Assembly: GCA_963795335.1 (NCBI GenBank)
Contig: CAWCHI010000019.1
Coordinates: forward strand, 124,001 to 188,000
From: Trebonia sp963795335
GTDB taxonomy: Bacteria > Actinomycetota > Actinomycetes > Streptosporangiales > Streptosporangiaceae
DNA length: 64,000 bases
Direction: 5' to 3'
The translations under genes were made by a program, and so were the position numbers. Below, piece by piece: positions 27,276 to 35,677 of the stretch. Each line of letters begins with the position of its first letter. The first letter of the stretch is position 1. Under the pieces are notes generated by a model. It was not told the DNA's origin and made no database searches. It saw only the letters and a list, made by a program, of their open reading frames with translations.

Positions 27276-27320
27276 ACCGGGCACCCGAGCACCGGGCACC
27301 CGAGCACCGGGCACCCGAGC
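27276..27320 (+). repeat. 15-bp in-frame repeat in sepH (EHRAP units)
   Basis: Three perfect units of ACCGGGCACCCGAGC, followed by a diverged copy, in the disordered linker. Confidence 0.9.
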
Positions 27321-28028
27321 ACCGCACGGCCGAGCCCGTTGACCGGGACCCGGACTCGTCCGCCTACCGCCCGCCCGCCCGCCGCGCCAGCCACGCCGCC
27401 GCCCGCCTACCGCGAGCAGGTGCCGCCGGCTGGGTACCCCGCGCCGGGCGAATACCGCGCGCAGGGAACCGAGCCCCCGGGGTACCAGGACCTGACGGTC
27501 GACCAGGGCGACTATTACGCCGCCGAGCGGCGCCCGGCGGCATACCTGGAGCCCGAACAGGCCACGCCGCCCGCCGCCCCCGACCCGGCCGTTCGCCAGC
27601 CCGAGCAGGTGCGGGCGGCCCCGCCCCGTCCGGTCGTCTTCGAGGAGCCGGAGCCGGCCTTGCGCCAAGAGCAGCTCGAGCTGACCTCCAGCCCCGGGCC
27701 GGCGGCCGAGCCCGAAGCGGACTTCGCCGCCAGCGTCCCGGCGCCGGCTGCGAGCACTCCGTCGCCCAGCCCGGCGCATTCCCCGGCGGTACCCACGACG
27801 GCGGTACCCACGCCGGAGGCGGCCCGGCCAGCAGAGGCCGCCCCCATGGTGGGGCCGAGCGCACCGGAAACGTCGGCCCCGGCCAAGACCCCGGACACCA
27901 GCGCCTCCGAGGTGGCCGAGGTGGCCGAGGAGACCGGGGTAACGGCAGAGCTCCCGGCCCCGCAGGCCCCGGCCGAGCCGCCGGCCGCCGAACAGCCGGC
28001 GGCGCCTGCGCCGGCGGCCAGGCGCGGC

Positions 28029-28099
28029 CCGGTCCCGGCCCCGCCCAAGCGCCCGGTCCCGGCCCCGCCCAAGCGTCCGGTCCCGGCCCCGCCGAAGTG
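28029..28099 (+). repeat. 24-bp in-frame repeat in sepH (RPVPAPPK units)
   Basis: Three near-identical 24-bp units encode Arg-Pro-Val-Pro-Ala-Pro-Pro-Lys, close to the conserved C-terminal end. Confidence 0.85.
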
Positions 28100-28402
28100 G
28101 CCGGCGGCCAGTCCGGCCGGGCTGGCCGCTGCATCAGCACCCGTGACGAGCACGCCCGCCGCGCCCGTGACGCCCGAACCGAAGGCTGAGGTCCCAGTGC
28201 CCGCTACGCAGGAGCCCGCTGCGCCGGCTGCGGCTGCGGCCAGCACGGTCCCGCCGCCAGCCGAAGCGCCGGCTGGGGAGCCGTCCGACCGGCCGCGCCA
28301 GGCGGCCAAGAAAAACGCCAAGGGACGCCGTGCCTCGGTCCCGTCGTGGGACGAGATCATGCTCGGCAGCTCCCGCCCCCGCGACTGACCGCGACTGGCA
28401 CG

Positions 28403-28432
28403 AGAAGCCGTCTGTGCTCACGGGGGGCTTCT
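28403..28432. terminator. Hairpin between convergent sepH and DD-carboxypeptidase genes
   Basis: AGAAGCC (28403-28409) pairs with GGCTTCT (28426-28432) across a 16-nt loop. It sits 14 nt after the sepH stop and may serve both converging genes. Confidence 0.45.
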
Positions 28433-28484
28433 TGCCGGTGGCCGGCTTCAGGAGGTGTTATTCGCGAGAATGGCCCTGGCGCCG

Positions 28485-29471
28485 TTAGCCGGCCTGTTTG
28501 AGCCCGTAGCCCCAGTTGAGGACCTTGGCGGCATCCTGCGCGGCGGCGGCGAAGCCGCCGTTGACTGGTGAGCCGAGGACGTCACCGAGGAAGGTGCGGC
28601 CACCCCGGATCGCCTCGAACAGCAGGCAGTGCCCGGCGCCGTTGGTGTAGCCGGTTTTGATCCCGATGGCGCCGGCGTAGGTCTTGAGGAAGGCGCTGTC
28701 GGTCTCGAACGAGTACGCGCTGTGGCCGCCGTCTTTTGGCAGGTTGTAGGTCTTCATGGCGACGATCGAGCGGAACTCAGGGTAGCCCATCGCCACCTGG
28801 GCCAGCCGGACGAGATCGACCGGGGTGGAATAGGTGGAGGTCTCGGTCGGGTACGGCAGGCCGTCGGGTGAGGTGAAGTGCGTGTTGGCCAGGCCCAGCG
28901 CCGCCGCTTCGGCATTCATCCGGGCGATGAACGCGGTCAGCCCCGGGCCGTAGGCGTCGGCGAGCGTGTAGGCCGCGTCGGCAGCCGACTCGATCATCAT
29001 CGCGTGCAGCATCTGGTCGACGGTGAAGACCTGGCCCGGCTTGAGGCCGGCCGCCTCCGCGCCGTACTTGACCACGTAGCCGGTCACCGACTTGGGCACG
29101 ACGACCTGCCGGTTCAGCCCGCCTGCCTGGATGATGACGAGGGCAGTCATCACCTTGGCGATCGAGGCGATCGGGAGCACCTCATCGCCGTTCCTGGCCC
29201 AGACCACCTGTCCGGTCGCGGCGTCCACCAGGATCCCCGCCTTGGCCTTGACGCCCTTGGGTGCCCCGGCCACCGCCAGCTGGCCGGCCGCAGGCGCGAT
29301 CTTGGCGTGCGCGCTCGCGGGGACGGTCGCGTGAGCCGAGGCGGACGGGGTCGCGGGCGTCGTGGCTCTCTGGGCAACGTCGGTGGCGGTCGCGGCCGAG
29401 CATCCCGCCGCCATCCCGGCCAGGGCCAGGGCGGTTCCCGCGATCACGAAGCGTGCGGCCAGCCGGCGCAT
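28485..29471 (-). CDS. Lipoprotein D-alanyl-D-alanine carboxypeptidase-like serine peptidase (S11, DacA/DacC type)
   Basis: 328 aa. Lipoprotein signal peptide with lipobox MAAGC (Cys24), so it is anchored on the outer face of the membrane. Penicillin-binding fold: SIAK at 103-106 (nucleophile Ser and Lys) and KTG at 272-274. The middle motif, normally S-x-N (SGN or SDN), reads S162-A-A; the Asn is missing. Members trim the terminal D-Ala from peptidoglycan stem peptides. Loss of the Asn may weaken or alter catalysis. It is intact and convergent with sepH. Confidence 0.85.
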   Translation of the reverse strand: MRRLAARFVIAGTALALAGMAAGCSAATATDVAQRATTPATPSASAHATVPASAHAKIAPAAGQLAVAGAPKGVKAKAGILVDAATGQVVWARNGDEVLPIASIAKVMTALVIIQAGGLNRQVVVPKSVTGYVVKYGAEAAGLKPGQVFTVDQMLHAMMIESAADAAYTLADAYGPGLTAFIARMNAEAAALGLANTHFTSPDGLPYPTETSTYSTPVDLVRLAQVAMGYPEFRSIVAMKTYNLPKDGGHSAYSFETDSAFLKTYAGAIGIKTGYTNGAGHCLLFEAIRGGRTFLGDVLGSPVNGGFAAAAQDAAKVLNWGYGLKQAG

Positions 29472-29921
29472 TGATCTCCATCGGACTAGGGGCCCACGGT
29501 CAGACCCGATCGTACGGTCTCGTTTCGGTCAAGAACCGACTAATCATCCAAATCCCACTCATGTCACCATCTTTCCTGAGCTTGCACCATCTCATTACTT
29601 TCAGTAACAGAGTCGGCTACCCAGCGCAATACCCGGGCGCCATTCCGGCCACGCCTGCGGCCCGTTTCACCCGGGCGGACGGCCGGACTCGGGCGGCGGC
29701 CAGGTGAGGATCGCAAGGGACGCAAATAGGAGATGAGCGCCCGACACGGCTGCGCCCGAGGTCACGGTCGCCCAGTCGGCCGATCGAGTCTGCTTGGCTG
29801 CCTTTGATTACACACAGCTATTATCGGCCACTCAGGGTAGCCATCACGGCGGCCTGGGGCGCGTCCGGCGGCCCGGCCTGACCGCCGAGGCTCGCAGCGG
29901 GCTGCCCTGCGGGAGCTTCGG
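29472..29921. other. 450-bp divergent gap
   Basis: Between the divergent carboxypeptidase and beta-lactamase-like genes. The first 170 bp are AT-richer and probably hold promoters for both. A CGGT-TCTTG-ACCG dyad lies near 29527-29540. No ORF with coding character and no recognised RNA motif. Confidence 0.3.
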
Positions 29922-30899
29922 ATGGAGTGGTCGCTGATGAGCCGACCGGTACTCGCGGCCTGCACGGCCGTGATAGCGGCGGGCATGATCGCGCTCGGGG
30001 CCGGTATGACGACGGTCTCACCGGTCGCGTCGGCCGCGAGCGGCGGGGCAACCCAGGCCGGCGCCAGCGTCAAGGGCCGGACGGCGGACAGGGCCACGCC
30101 GGCCGCCGCGGCGGCAGCGGTGACCCGGGTGCGCGCGGGGATCTGCACGGCGCCGCCGGCGAAGAGGGCACTGGCGGCCGCGTTGTCGGCCGGCATCCTG
30201 ACAGCGCTGCGCGGCCGGGCCGGACACCACGGGGTGTCCGTGTACGACACGGTGACCAAGGTGTCCTGCAACACCAGCAGCGAGCGGCACTTCGACTCGG
30301 CCAGCATCGTCAAGGCGATCATCCTGGCCGCCCTGCTGCGCTGGCACCAGGAGGCGGGCCAGCCGCTCGCGGCCGGGGAGAAGGCGACCGCGACGCTGAT
30401 GATCACCCAGTCCGATAACGACGCCGCGACCGACCTGTGGGACGAGGTGGGCATGACGCGCCTGCGGCACTTCCTCTCCGTCGCCAGGATGCGCCAGACC
30501 GAGCTCGGCCAAGGCGGCTACTGGGGACTCACGCAGGTCACCGCGCACGACGAGCTGCTCCTGCTCGGGCTGCTGACCCAGCCCAACGCGGTGCTGAGCG
30601 GCGCCTCGCGTTCCTATGAGCTGGGACTGATGGCCCGGGTCATCCCGTCACAGCGGTGGGGCACCCCAGCGGGCACCCCCGCCGGGGTGACGGTGCACGT
30701 GAAGAACGGGTGGCTGCCGGACGGCACCGGCTGGCACATCAACAGCATCGGCGCGTTCACCGCTGAGCACAAGGACTACATGATGGCGGTGCTGACCGAT
30801 GACAACCCGTCGGAGCCCTACGGCATCGACACCGTCGAGGCGGTCGCCCGGCTCGTCCACCGGGACCTGAACGGACCGCTTGCGACGGCGAAGCGCTAG
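29922..30899 (+). CDS. Secreted class A beta-lactamase-like serine hydrolase
   Basis: 325 aa. Signal peptide (residues 1-39, hydrophobic LAACTAVIAAGMIALGAG, cut after an ASA-type site). Beta-lactamase/transpeptidase-fold motifs: S128-I-V-K131, S164-D-N166 and a K-N-G in VHVKNGWLP instead of K-T/S-G. A clear omega-loop Glu166 equivalent is not evident, so it may be a peptidoglycan-processing or orphan serine hydrolase rather than a resistance enzyme. GGGAG precedes the ATG at 29922; ATG 29937 is an alternative start also with a GGAG. Lies beside another penicillin-fold gene. Confidence 0.8.
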   Translation: MEWSLMSRPVLAACTAVIAAGMIALGAGMTTVSPVASAASGGATQAGASVKGRTADRATPAAAAAAVTRVRAGICTAPPAKRALAAALSAGILTALRGRAGHHGVSVYDTVTKVSCNTSSERHFDSASIVKAIILAALLRWHQEAGQPLAAGEKATATLMITQSDNDAATDLWDEVGMTRLRHFLSVARMRQTELGQGGYWGLTQVTAHDELLLLGLLTQPNAVLSGASRSYELGLMARVIPSQRWGTPAGTPAGVTVHVKNGWLPDGTGWHINSIGAFTAEHKDYMMAVLTDDNPSEPYGIDTVEAVARLVHRDLNGPLATAKR

Positions 30900-30913
30900 T
30901 CCGCCCGCGGGTG

Positions 30914-31549
30914 CTAGCGCCGCTCGGCCGGCGGCAGAACCGGGCCGGCGTCACCCAGCTTCGCGGCACCCGGCTCCGGGTCGGCCGGCGCGGCATCGGC
31001 TACGTCTGGGGCCGCCGGGACGGGGGCGGGCAGGACGGGGGCGGGCGGGACGGGGGCGGGCAGGACGGGGGCGGGCGCGGCGTCGCCGGCGGTGTCGCGG
31101 AACACCACCCAGCGCATCATGCAGTACAGGTAGACGGCCTCGCAGCAGGCGGCCAGCACCCGCGAGAACTCGTAGTAGACGCCAACGGCCGACAGCAGGT
31201 CGGTCAGGCCGAGCACAAAGATCAGGTAGTTGGACCCGCTGACCAGCACGTAGATCGGGAACTGGCGGCCGACGGCCTCGTGGCTGCCGAAGTTCAGCAC
31301 CCGGTTGAGCACGTAGCTCAGCACCGACGCGGTCCCGTACGACAGCGTGACGGCGGCCGGGATCGGCAGCCCCGCCTTGCCGTGGAACAGGCCGAGCAGC
31401 CCCACGTCGAGGAAGAACGTGCACAGGTTGATCAGCAGGTAGCCGACCAGGCTCGGCGCGGCCACCTCGGAGAGCCCGAACGGAAGGCGCCTGGCGATGG
31501 CCGCCGTCAGCGTCGCGAAGCGCGCCCGGAGTCTCTCCACGTTGTCCAT
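30914..31549 (-). CDS. GtrA-family membrane protein with Pro/Ala/Val repeat tail
   Basis: 211 aa. Four membrane helices (for example LINLCTFFLDVGLLGLF and FPIYVLVSGSNYLIFVLGL), with the family end YLYCMMRWVVFRD. GtrA proteins help move polyprenyl-linked sugars across the membrane or organise glycosyltransferases. A 60-residue Pro/Ala/Val tail built on a 15-bp repeat follows and should be cytoplasmic. Divergent from a GT-C mannosyltransferase, a plausible partner. Confidence 0.85.
   Translation of the reverse strand: MDNVERLRARFATLTAAIARRLPFGLSEVAAPSLVGYLLINLCTFFLDVGLLGLFHGKAGLPIPAAVTLSYGTASVLSYVLNRVLNFGSHEAVGRQFPIYVLVSGSNYLIFVLGLTDLLSAVGVYYEFSRVLAACCEAVYLYCMMRWVVFRDTAGDAAPAPVLPAPVPPAPVLPAPVPAAPDVADAAPADPEPGAAKLGDAGPVLPPAERR
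31019..31078 (-). repeat. 15-bp in-frame repeat in the GtrA gene (PAPVL/PAPVP units)
   Basis: Four 15-bp units differing at one or two bases encode repeated Pro-Ala-Pro-Val in the C-terminal tail. Confidence 0.85.
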
Positions 31550-31666
31550 TGTGCCTGCACGGCGGGACCGGCCGGCCAGCGAGAGGGGCCCGGGGCCGCT
31601 CTGAGGGGACTTTCAGGCTTATCGCACGAGGCTGTGAGCGAATCCGGTGTAACGTGAGCCACGGCT

Positions 31667-31682
31667 TGTGAAAGTGGTCACA
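31667..31682. promoter_or_regulatory. Perfect CRP/FNR-type site
   Basis: TGTGA-N6-TCACA, the full symmetric CRP consensus, in the 348-bp gap between the divergent GtrA and mannosyltransferase genes. It is 118 bp from the GtrA start and about 215 bp from the other. Actinobacterial Crp/GlxR proteins bind this motif. The rest of the gap shows nothing else certain. Confidence 0.55.
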
Positions 31683-31897
31683 TGATCGTGACGAGATGCT
31701 CTCGCGCCCGGCGAGCGGCCCCTTCTTATGGTTGGCTGCTTTATCGGCAAAACGGGATTAGGCGGGCGCATGGTGGGCAGGTGGCGGCCATCCCAGCCGG
31801 TACTATGCACTGAGACCAGCGGTTTTACGTATTCGGGAGCAGGAGGTCCGAGTTACGCCCGTTTAGCGCGCGTCCGTCTTTAACCGGGAGGAAGTGG

Positions 31898-33517
31898 ATG
31901 TCTCTGTTGGTGGACCCGCCGCCGCGCCGTGGCGCAGGCGACCGGCTCCCCGCCGGGGTGTCTGCCGCGCCCCCGGGCGAAGCGACGAGACCCACCGCGA
32001 CGGTCGTTACCGGTCACCAGCCGCTGACGTCACCGGTTCGCGCAACCCCGGCGCCGGACGCGCCCCCGCTCGAGCCCTCGCCGCCCCAGCCCCGGCTGGC
32101 GGAACCGCCGCTTACCGGCGGCCGCGTCGAGGTCCTCATGGGGCGCCTCATCCGGGTGCTGTCGCACAGCCCGCTGGCCCGGCCGCTGCCGGCGGTCCTG
32201 CTGAGCGCACTCGGCCTGTGCGGCGTGGCCGTCAACGGCCTGTGCGCTACCGCTCCCCAGCCGAGCGTGGCCACCCCGCCGGTGCTGCTGCCGCTGACCA
32301 ACGTCGCCCGCCTGCTGGGCGCCCGGCACCTGCCCGACGTGCTGGCCAACGTGATCATGTACACCTCGATCGCGCTGTGCGCGCTGGGCCTGGCGATGAT
32401 GCTGTGGGCCAACAGCCGCGGCTGGTCACCGCGGCCGCGGCGGGTCTTCGCGGCGGCCGCGGCCACGGTCGCGGTGCTGGTGAACATCACCCCGGTCGGC
32501 TCGGGCGACACCGCCTCCTACGCGGCCTACGGCCGCATCGCCGCCCTCGGCTACAACCCTTACACGTTCAGCCCGTCGATGCTCCCGGCGGGCAACAGCT
32601 ACACCCCGATCGTCAGCCCCCAATGGCAGCGGACGCCGTCGGTTTACGGGCCGGTGGCGACCTGGATCCAGCTGCTGGCGGCGAAGATCGGCGGGCCCAC
32701 CGCCTGGCTCACGATCTGGGTGCTGATGATCATGGTCGGGATCGCGTTCCTGGCCACCGGCTACATCCTCATGCGGACGGCTGAGAACCCGGTCCGGGCG
32801 GTCTTGCTCTGGGTCGCCAACCCGCTGCTGATCGTCGAGCTGGTGATGGGCGGTCACCTGGACGCGTTCCTGGCCCTGGCCGCGATCGCCGCCATCGTGA
32901 TGGCCCGGAAGGCGTCCCGGCCGTGGCATGACGTGGCGGTCGGGCTGATGGTGGGGCTCTCGGCTGGCCTGAAGATCAACGCCGCCTTCGTCGCCGTCGC
33001 CGTCGCGATCCCGCTCATCCACGACCGGGCCTGGGCCCGGCTCGGCCGCACCGCCGCGGCAGCCGCGCTGACGACGTCCTGCCTTTACTTCTTCAGCTAT
33101 GGGCTGACGGTGCTGAAACCGCTGAAGGCGGCCTCGCGGGAGGTCATCTCGCCCACCCTGTGGCGGCTGGCTCAGGTGACGGTGCAGCACTACTACGGCA
33201 ACCACGCGGAAGCGTCGGTGACGACCGTATTCGGCTTCGTCTGGCCGGTGCTGATGCTGCTGCTGGCGTGGTACCTCTACAAGCGGCTGTCGCCCGACGT
33301 GCCGACGGTGGTCGCTGCCACCTGCGCCCTCACCTTCGCCTGGATGGTGGTGGCGCCCTGGCAGCTGCCCTGGTACTCCTCGGTCGCGTGGGTCGCGCTG
33401 GCGCTGCTGCCGCGCAACTCACTGACCCGCTGGCTCACGATCGCGACCGGGACACTGGCGATGATGCACTTCAACGGCGGCCACCCGACCAACGGCGGGG
33501 TCGGCCCGACGCCGTAG
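31898..33517 (+). CDS. GT-C family polyprenol-phosphate-mannose-dependent mannosyltransferase (MptA/MptB-like)
   Basis: 539 aa, start after GGGAGGAAG. A 75-residue Pro-rich cytoplasmic N-terminus is followed by about 12 membrane helices. The first large loop after helix 3 has GSGDTASYAAYGRIAALGYNPYTFSP, with the Asp and the NPY pattern of the GT87/MptB-type GT-C enzymes. QWQRTPSVYGPVATW follows, then GGHLDAFLALAAI and LSAGLKINA. Uses polyprenol-phosphate-mannose, which the Ppm1-like synthase at 60.1 kb could supply, to elongate mannans outside the membrane. Linkage unknown. Confidence 0.8.
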   Translation: MSLLVDPPPRRGAGDRLPAGVSAAPPGEATRPTATVVTGHQPLTSPVRATPAPDAPPLEPSPPQPRLAEPPLTGGRVEVLMGRLIRVLSHSPLARPLPAVLLSALGLCGVAVNGLCATAPQPSVATPPVLLPLTNVARLLGARHLPDVLANVIMYTSIALCALGLAMMLWANSRGWSPRPRRVFAAAAATVAVLVNITPVGSGDTASYAAYGRIAALGYNPYTFSPSMLPAGNSYTPIVSPQWQRTPSVYGPVATWIQLLAAKIGGPTAWLTIWVLMIMVGIAFLATGYILMRTAENPVRAVLLWVANPLLIVELVMGGHLDAFLALAAIAAIVMARKASRPWHDVAVGLMVGLSAGLKINAAFVAVAVAIPLIHDRAWARLGRTAAAAALTTSCLYFFSYGLTVLKPLKAASREVISPTLWRLAQVTVQHYYGNHAEASVTTVFGFVWPVLMLLLAWYLYKRLSPDVPTVVAATCALTFAWMVVAPWQLPWYSSVAWVALALLPRNSLTRWLTIATGTLAMMHFNGGHPTNGGVGPTP

Positions 33518-33548
33518 GTTCCGCGGCCGTCCCGGCCGGCCGCCCGTC

Positions 33549-33562
33549 TAGACTTTGCGGTC
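33549..33562 (+). promoter_or_regulatory. Near-leaderless promoter of the prolyl oligopeptidase gene
   Basis: TAGACT (33549-33554) lies 8 nt before the ATG at 33563, with no Shine-Dalgarno sequence. Confidence 0.35.
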
Positions 33563-35677
33563 ATGAGCACCGTGCCGACTCCCCCGATCGCGAAGCAGGT
33601 TCCGACCCCGCGCACCTACCACGGGGACACGGTCACCGACCCCTACGCCTGGCTCGCCGATCCGAAGGACCCCGAGGTCATCGACTACCTCCAGGCCGAG
33701 AACGCGTACACCGACGAGCAGACCAGGCACCTGGGCCCGCTCCGGACGGCCGTGTTCGACGAGATCAAGGCGCGGACCCAGGAGACCGACCTGTCGGTGC
33801 CGGTGCGCAAGGGCAGCTGGTGGCGCTACACCCGCACAGTGGAGGGCCAGCAGTACTCCATCCAGTGCCGCCGGCGGGTGCGCGACGGCGAGGTCACCCC
33901 GCCGATGCCGGAGGACGGCAAGCCCCTCGACGGCGAGGAGGTCCTGCTCGACGGCAACCAGCTGGCCGAGGGCAAGAACTTTTTCTCCCTGGGGGCCTTC
34001 TCCGTCTCCCCCGACGGTAAGCGGCTGGCCTACTCGACCGACTTCTCCGGCGACGAGCGGTACACCCTGCGAATCAAGGACCTGGTCACCGGGCAGACCC
34101 TGGCCGACGAGGTGCCGAACACCGCCCACGGGTGCGCCTGGTCGCTCGACGGGTCGGCCCTGTTCTACGTGACCGTGGACGAAGCCTGGCGGCCCTACCA
34201 GGTCTGGCGCCACCTCGTCGGCACCCAGACGGCGGACGACGTGGTCGTGTTCGAGGAGAGCGACGAGAAGTTCTGGCTCGGCATCGGGACCTCCCGCGAC
34301 GACAAATGGCTGATGATCGGCACTTCGTCCAAGCTGACGAGCGAGCTGTGGATGCTCGACGCGGCCACCCCGGCGGGCGAGTTCTCGGTTGTCGCGCCGC
34401 GCCGCCAGGGCGTCGAGTACGACGTCGAGGTGGCCGGGGACCGGCTGCTTATCCTGCACAACGACGGGGCCGAGAACTTCGAGCTGGCGGCGGCGCCGCT
34501 GCCGGGCGAGGGGGACACCACCGCCTGGACGCCGGTCATCCCGCACCGGGCCGACACCCGGCTCCTCGGGGTGGACGCGTTCGAGTCCTGCCTGCTGCTG
34601 TACTACCGGCGGGGCGGCCTGACCGGCCTGTCGGTGCTGCCGCCGTCGGGTACCGGGCCGGAGCGGCCGGTCACCTTCCCCGAGCCGATCTACACGGTCG
34701 GCCCCGGTGCGAACCCGGAGTACACCCAGACCGTGTTCCGGCTGGGCTACAACTCGATGATCACCCCGTCCACGGTCTACGACTACGACCTGGCGACGGG
34801 GTCGCTGACCATGCTCAAGCAGCAGCCGGTGCTGCCGTCGCCCGCCGGGGTGCCGTTCTCGTCCGGCGACTACGAGCAGTACCGGGAATGGGCGGTCGCC
34901 GCGGACGGGACCCGGGTGCCGATCTCGGTCGTGTGCCGCAAGGGGACGCCGCGGGACGGCTCGGCCCCGTGCCTGATCTACGGGTACGGCAGCTACGAGA
35001 TCTCCATCGACCCCGGCTTCTCGATCACCCGCCTGTCGCTGCTCGACCGCGGCTTCGTGTTCGCGATCGCGCATGTCCGCGGGGGCGGCGAGATGGGCCG
35101 TCCCTGGTACGACCACGGCAAGATGCTGGAGAAGAAGAACACCTTCACCGACTTCGTGGCCTGTGCCCGGCACCTGGTAACGGCCGGCTGGACCTCGGCC
35201 GGGAAGCTGGTGGCGCGGGGCGGCTCGGCAGGCGGGCTGCTGATGGGCGCCGTCGCCAACCTGGCCCCGGCCGACTTCGCCGGCATCGTGGCCCAGGTGC
35301 CGTTCGTGGACGCGCTCAACTCCATCCTCGACCCCTCGCTGCCGCTTACCGTCACCGAGTGGGAGGAGTGGGGTGACCCACTGCACGACCCGGCGGTGTA
35401 CGCGTACATGAAGTCCTACACCCCGTACGAGAACATCACCCCGGCCGCCTACCCGGCGATCTTCGCGCTGACGTCGCTCAACGACACCCGGGTGCTGTAC
35501 CACGAGCCCGCTAAGTGGACCGCGCGGCTGCGGGCCACCGCCTCGGGCGGCCCGTTCCTGCTCAAGACCGAGATGGAGGCCGGGCACGGCGGCCGCAGCG
35601 GCCGCTACGACGCCTGGCAGGAGGAAGCCCTGGTGCTGGCCTGGATCGTGGCGACCGCGACCGGGTCGGCTGGATGA
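33563..35677 (+). CDS. Prolyl oligopeptidase / protease II family (S9A) peptidase
   Basis: 704 aa, the usual size. N-terminal beta-propeller (about residues 70-430) begins after YHGDTVTDPYAWLADPKDPEV. The alpha/beta hydrolase domain has the nucleophile in RGGSAGGLLMGA (Ser about 555), Asp in ALTSLNDTRV (about 642) and His in EAGHGGRSGR (about 675). HVRGGGEMGRPWYDHGK is the S9A signature region. No signal peptide, so it is cytoplasmic and cleaves short peptides after Pro or basic residues; protease II-type specificity (OpdB) cannot be excluded. Overlaps the next gene by 4 bp. Confidence 0.92.
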   Translation: MSTVPTPPIAKQVPTPRTYHGDTVTDPYAWLADPKDPEVIDYLQAENAYTDEQTRHLGPLRTAVFDEIKARTQETDLSVPVRKGSWWRYTRTVEGQQYSIQCRRRVRDGEVTPPMPEDGKPLDGEEVLLDGNQLAEGKNFFSLGAFSVSPDGKRLAYSTDFSGDERYTLRIKDLVTGQTLADEVPNTAHGCAWSLDGSALFYVTVDEAWRPYQVWRHLVGTQTADDVVVFEESDEKFWLGIGTSRDDKWLMIGTSSKLTSELWMLDAATPAGEFSVVAPRRQGVEYDVEVAGDRLLILHNDGAENFELAAAPLPGEGDTTAWTPVIPHRADTRLLGVDAFESCLLLYYRRGGLTGLSVLPPSGTGPERPVTFPEPIYTVGPGANPEYTQTVFRLGYNSMITPSTVYDYDLATGSLTMLKQQPVLPSPAGVPFSSGDYEQYREWAVAADGTRVPISVVCRKGTPRDGSAPCLIYGYGSYEISIDPGFSITRLSLLDRGFVFAIAHVRGGGEMGRPWYDHGKMLEKKNTFTDFVACARHLVTAGWTSAGKLVARGGSAGGLLMGAVANLAPADFAGIVAQVPFVDALNSILDPSLPLTVTEWEEWGDPLHDPAVYAYMKSYTPYENITPAAYPAIFALTSLNDTRVLYHEPAKWTARLRATASGGPFLLKTEMEAGHGGRSGRYDAWQEEALVLAWIVATATGSAG

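Larger units (their letters stand above)
26303..28388 (+). pseudogene. sepH: Septation protein SepH (DUF3071), four frame breaks
   Basis: Start ATG 26303. The conserved N-terminal domain reads MQELRFVAVSEDGSY, YEIEVESPLRPKEIQARIRAG and EEIADAAGIPVERVRWFEGPV, a helix-turn-helix-like fold known in SepH, which stimulates FtsZ assembly in actinobacteria. A long Pro/Glu/Ala-rich disordered region and the conserved end RASVPSWDEIMLGS follow. Breaks near 26592, 26708, 26960 and 27395 are each consistent with a +1 insertion. About 690 aa joined, at the long end for SepH because of the linker repeats. Confidence 0.9.

Noticed and set aside
28029..28099. Separate gene at the 3' end of sepH
   Set aside because: The Pro/Lys repeat and conserved RASVPSWDEIMLGS end belong to SepH; the apparent gene boundary is a frame break.
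33548..35587. 679-residue minus-strand open frame antisense to the prolyl oligopeptidase
   Set aside because: Arg/Gly/His-rich shadow with no domain, while the plus strand encodes a complete S9A peptidase with its triad.
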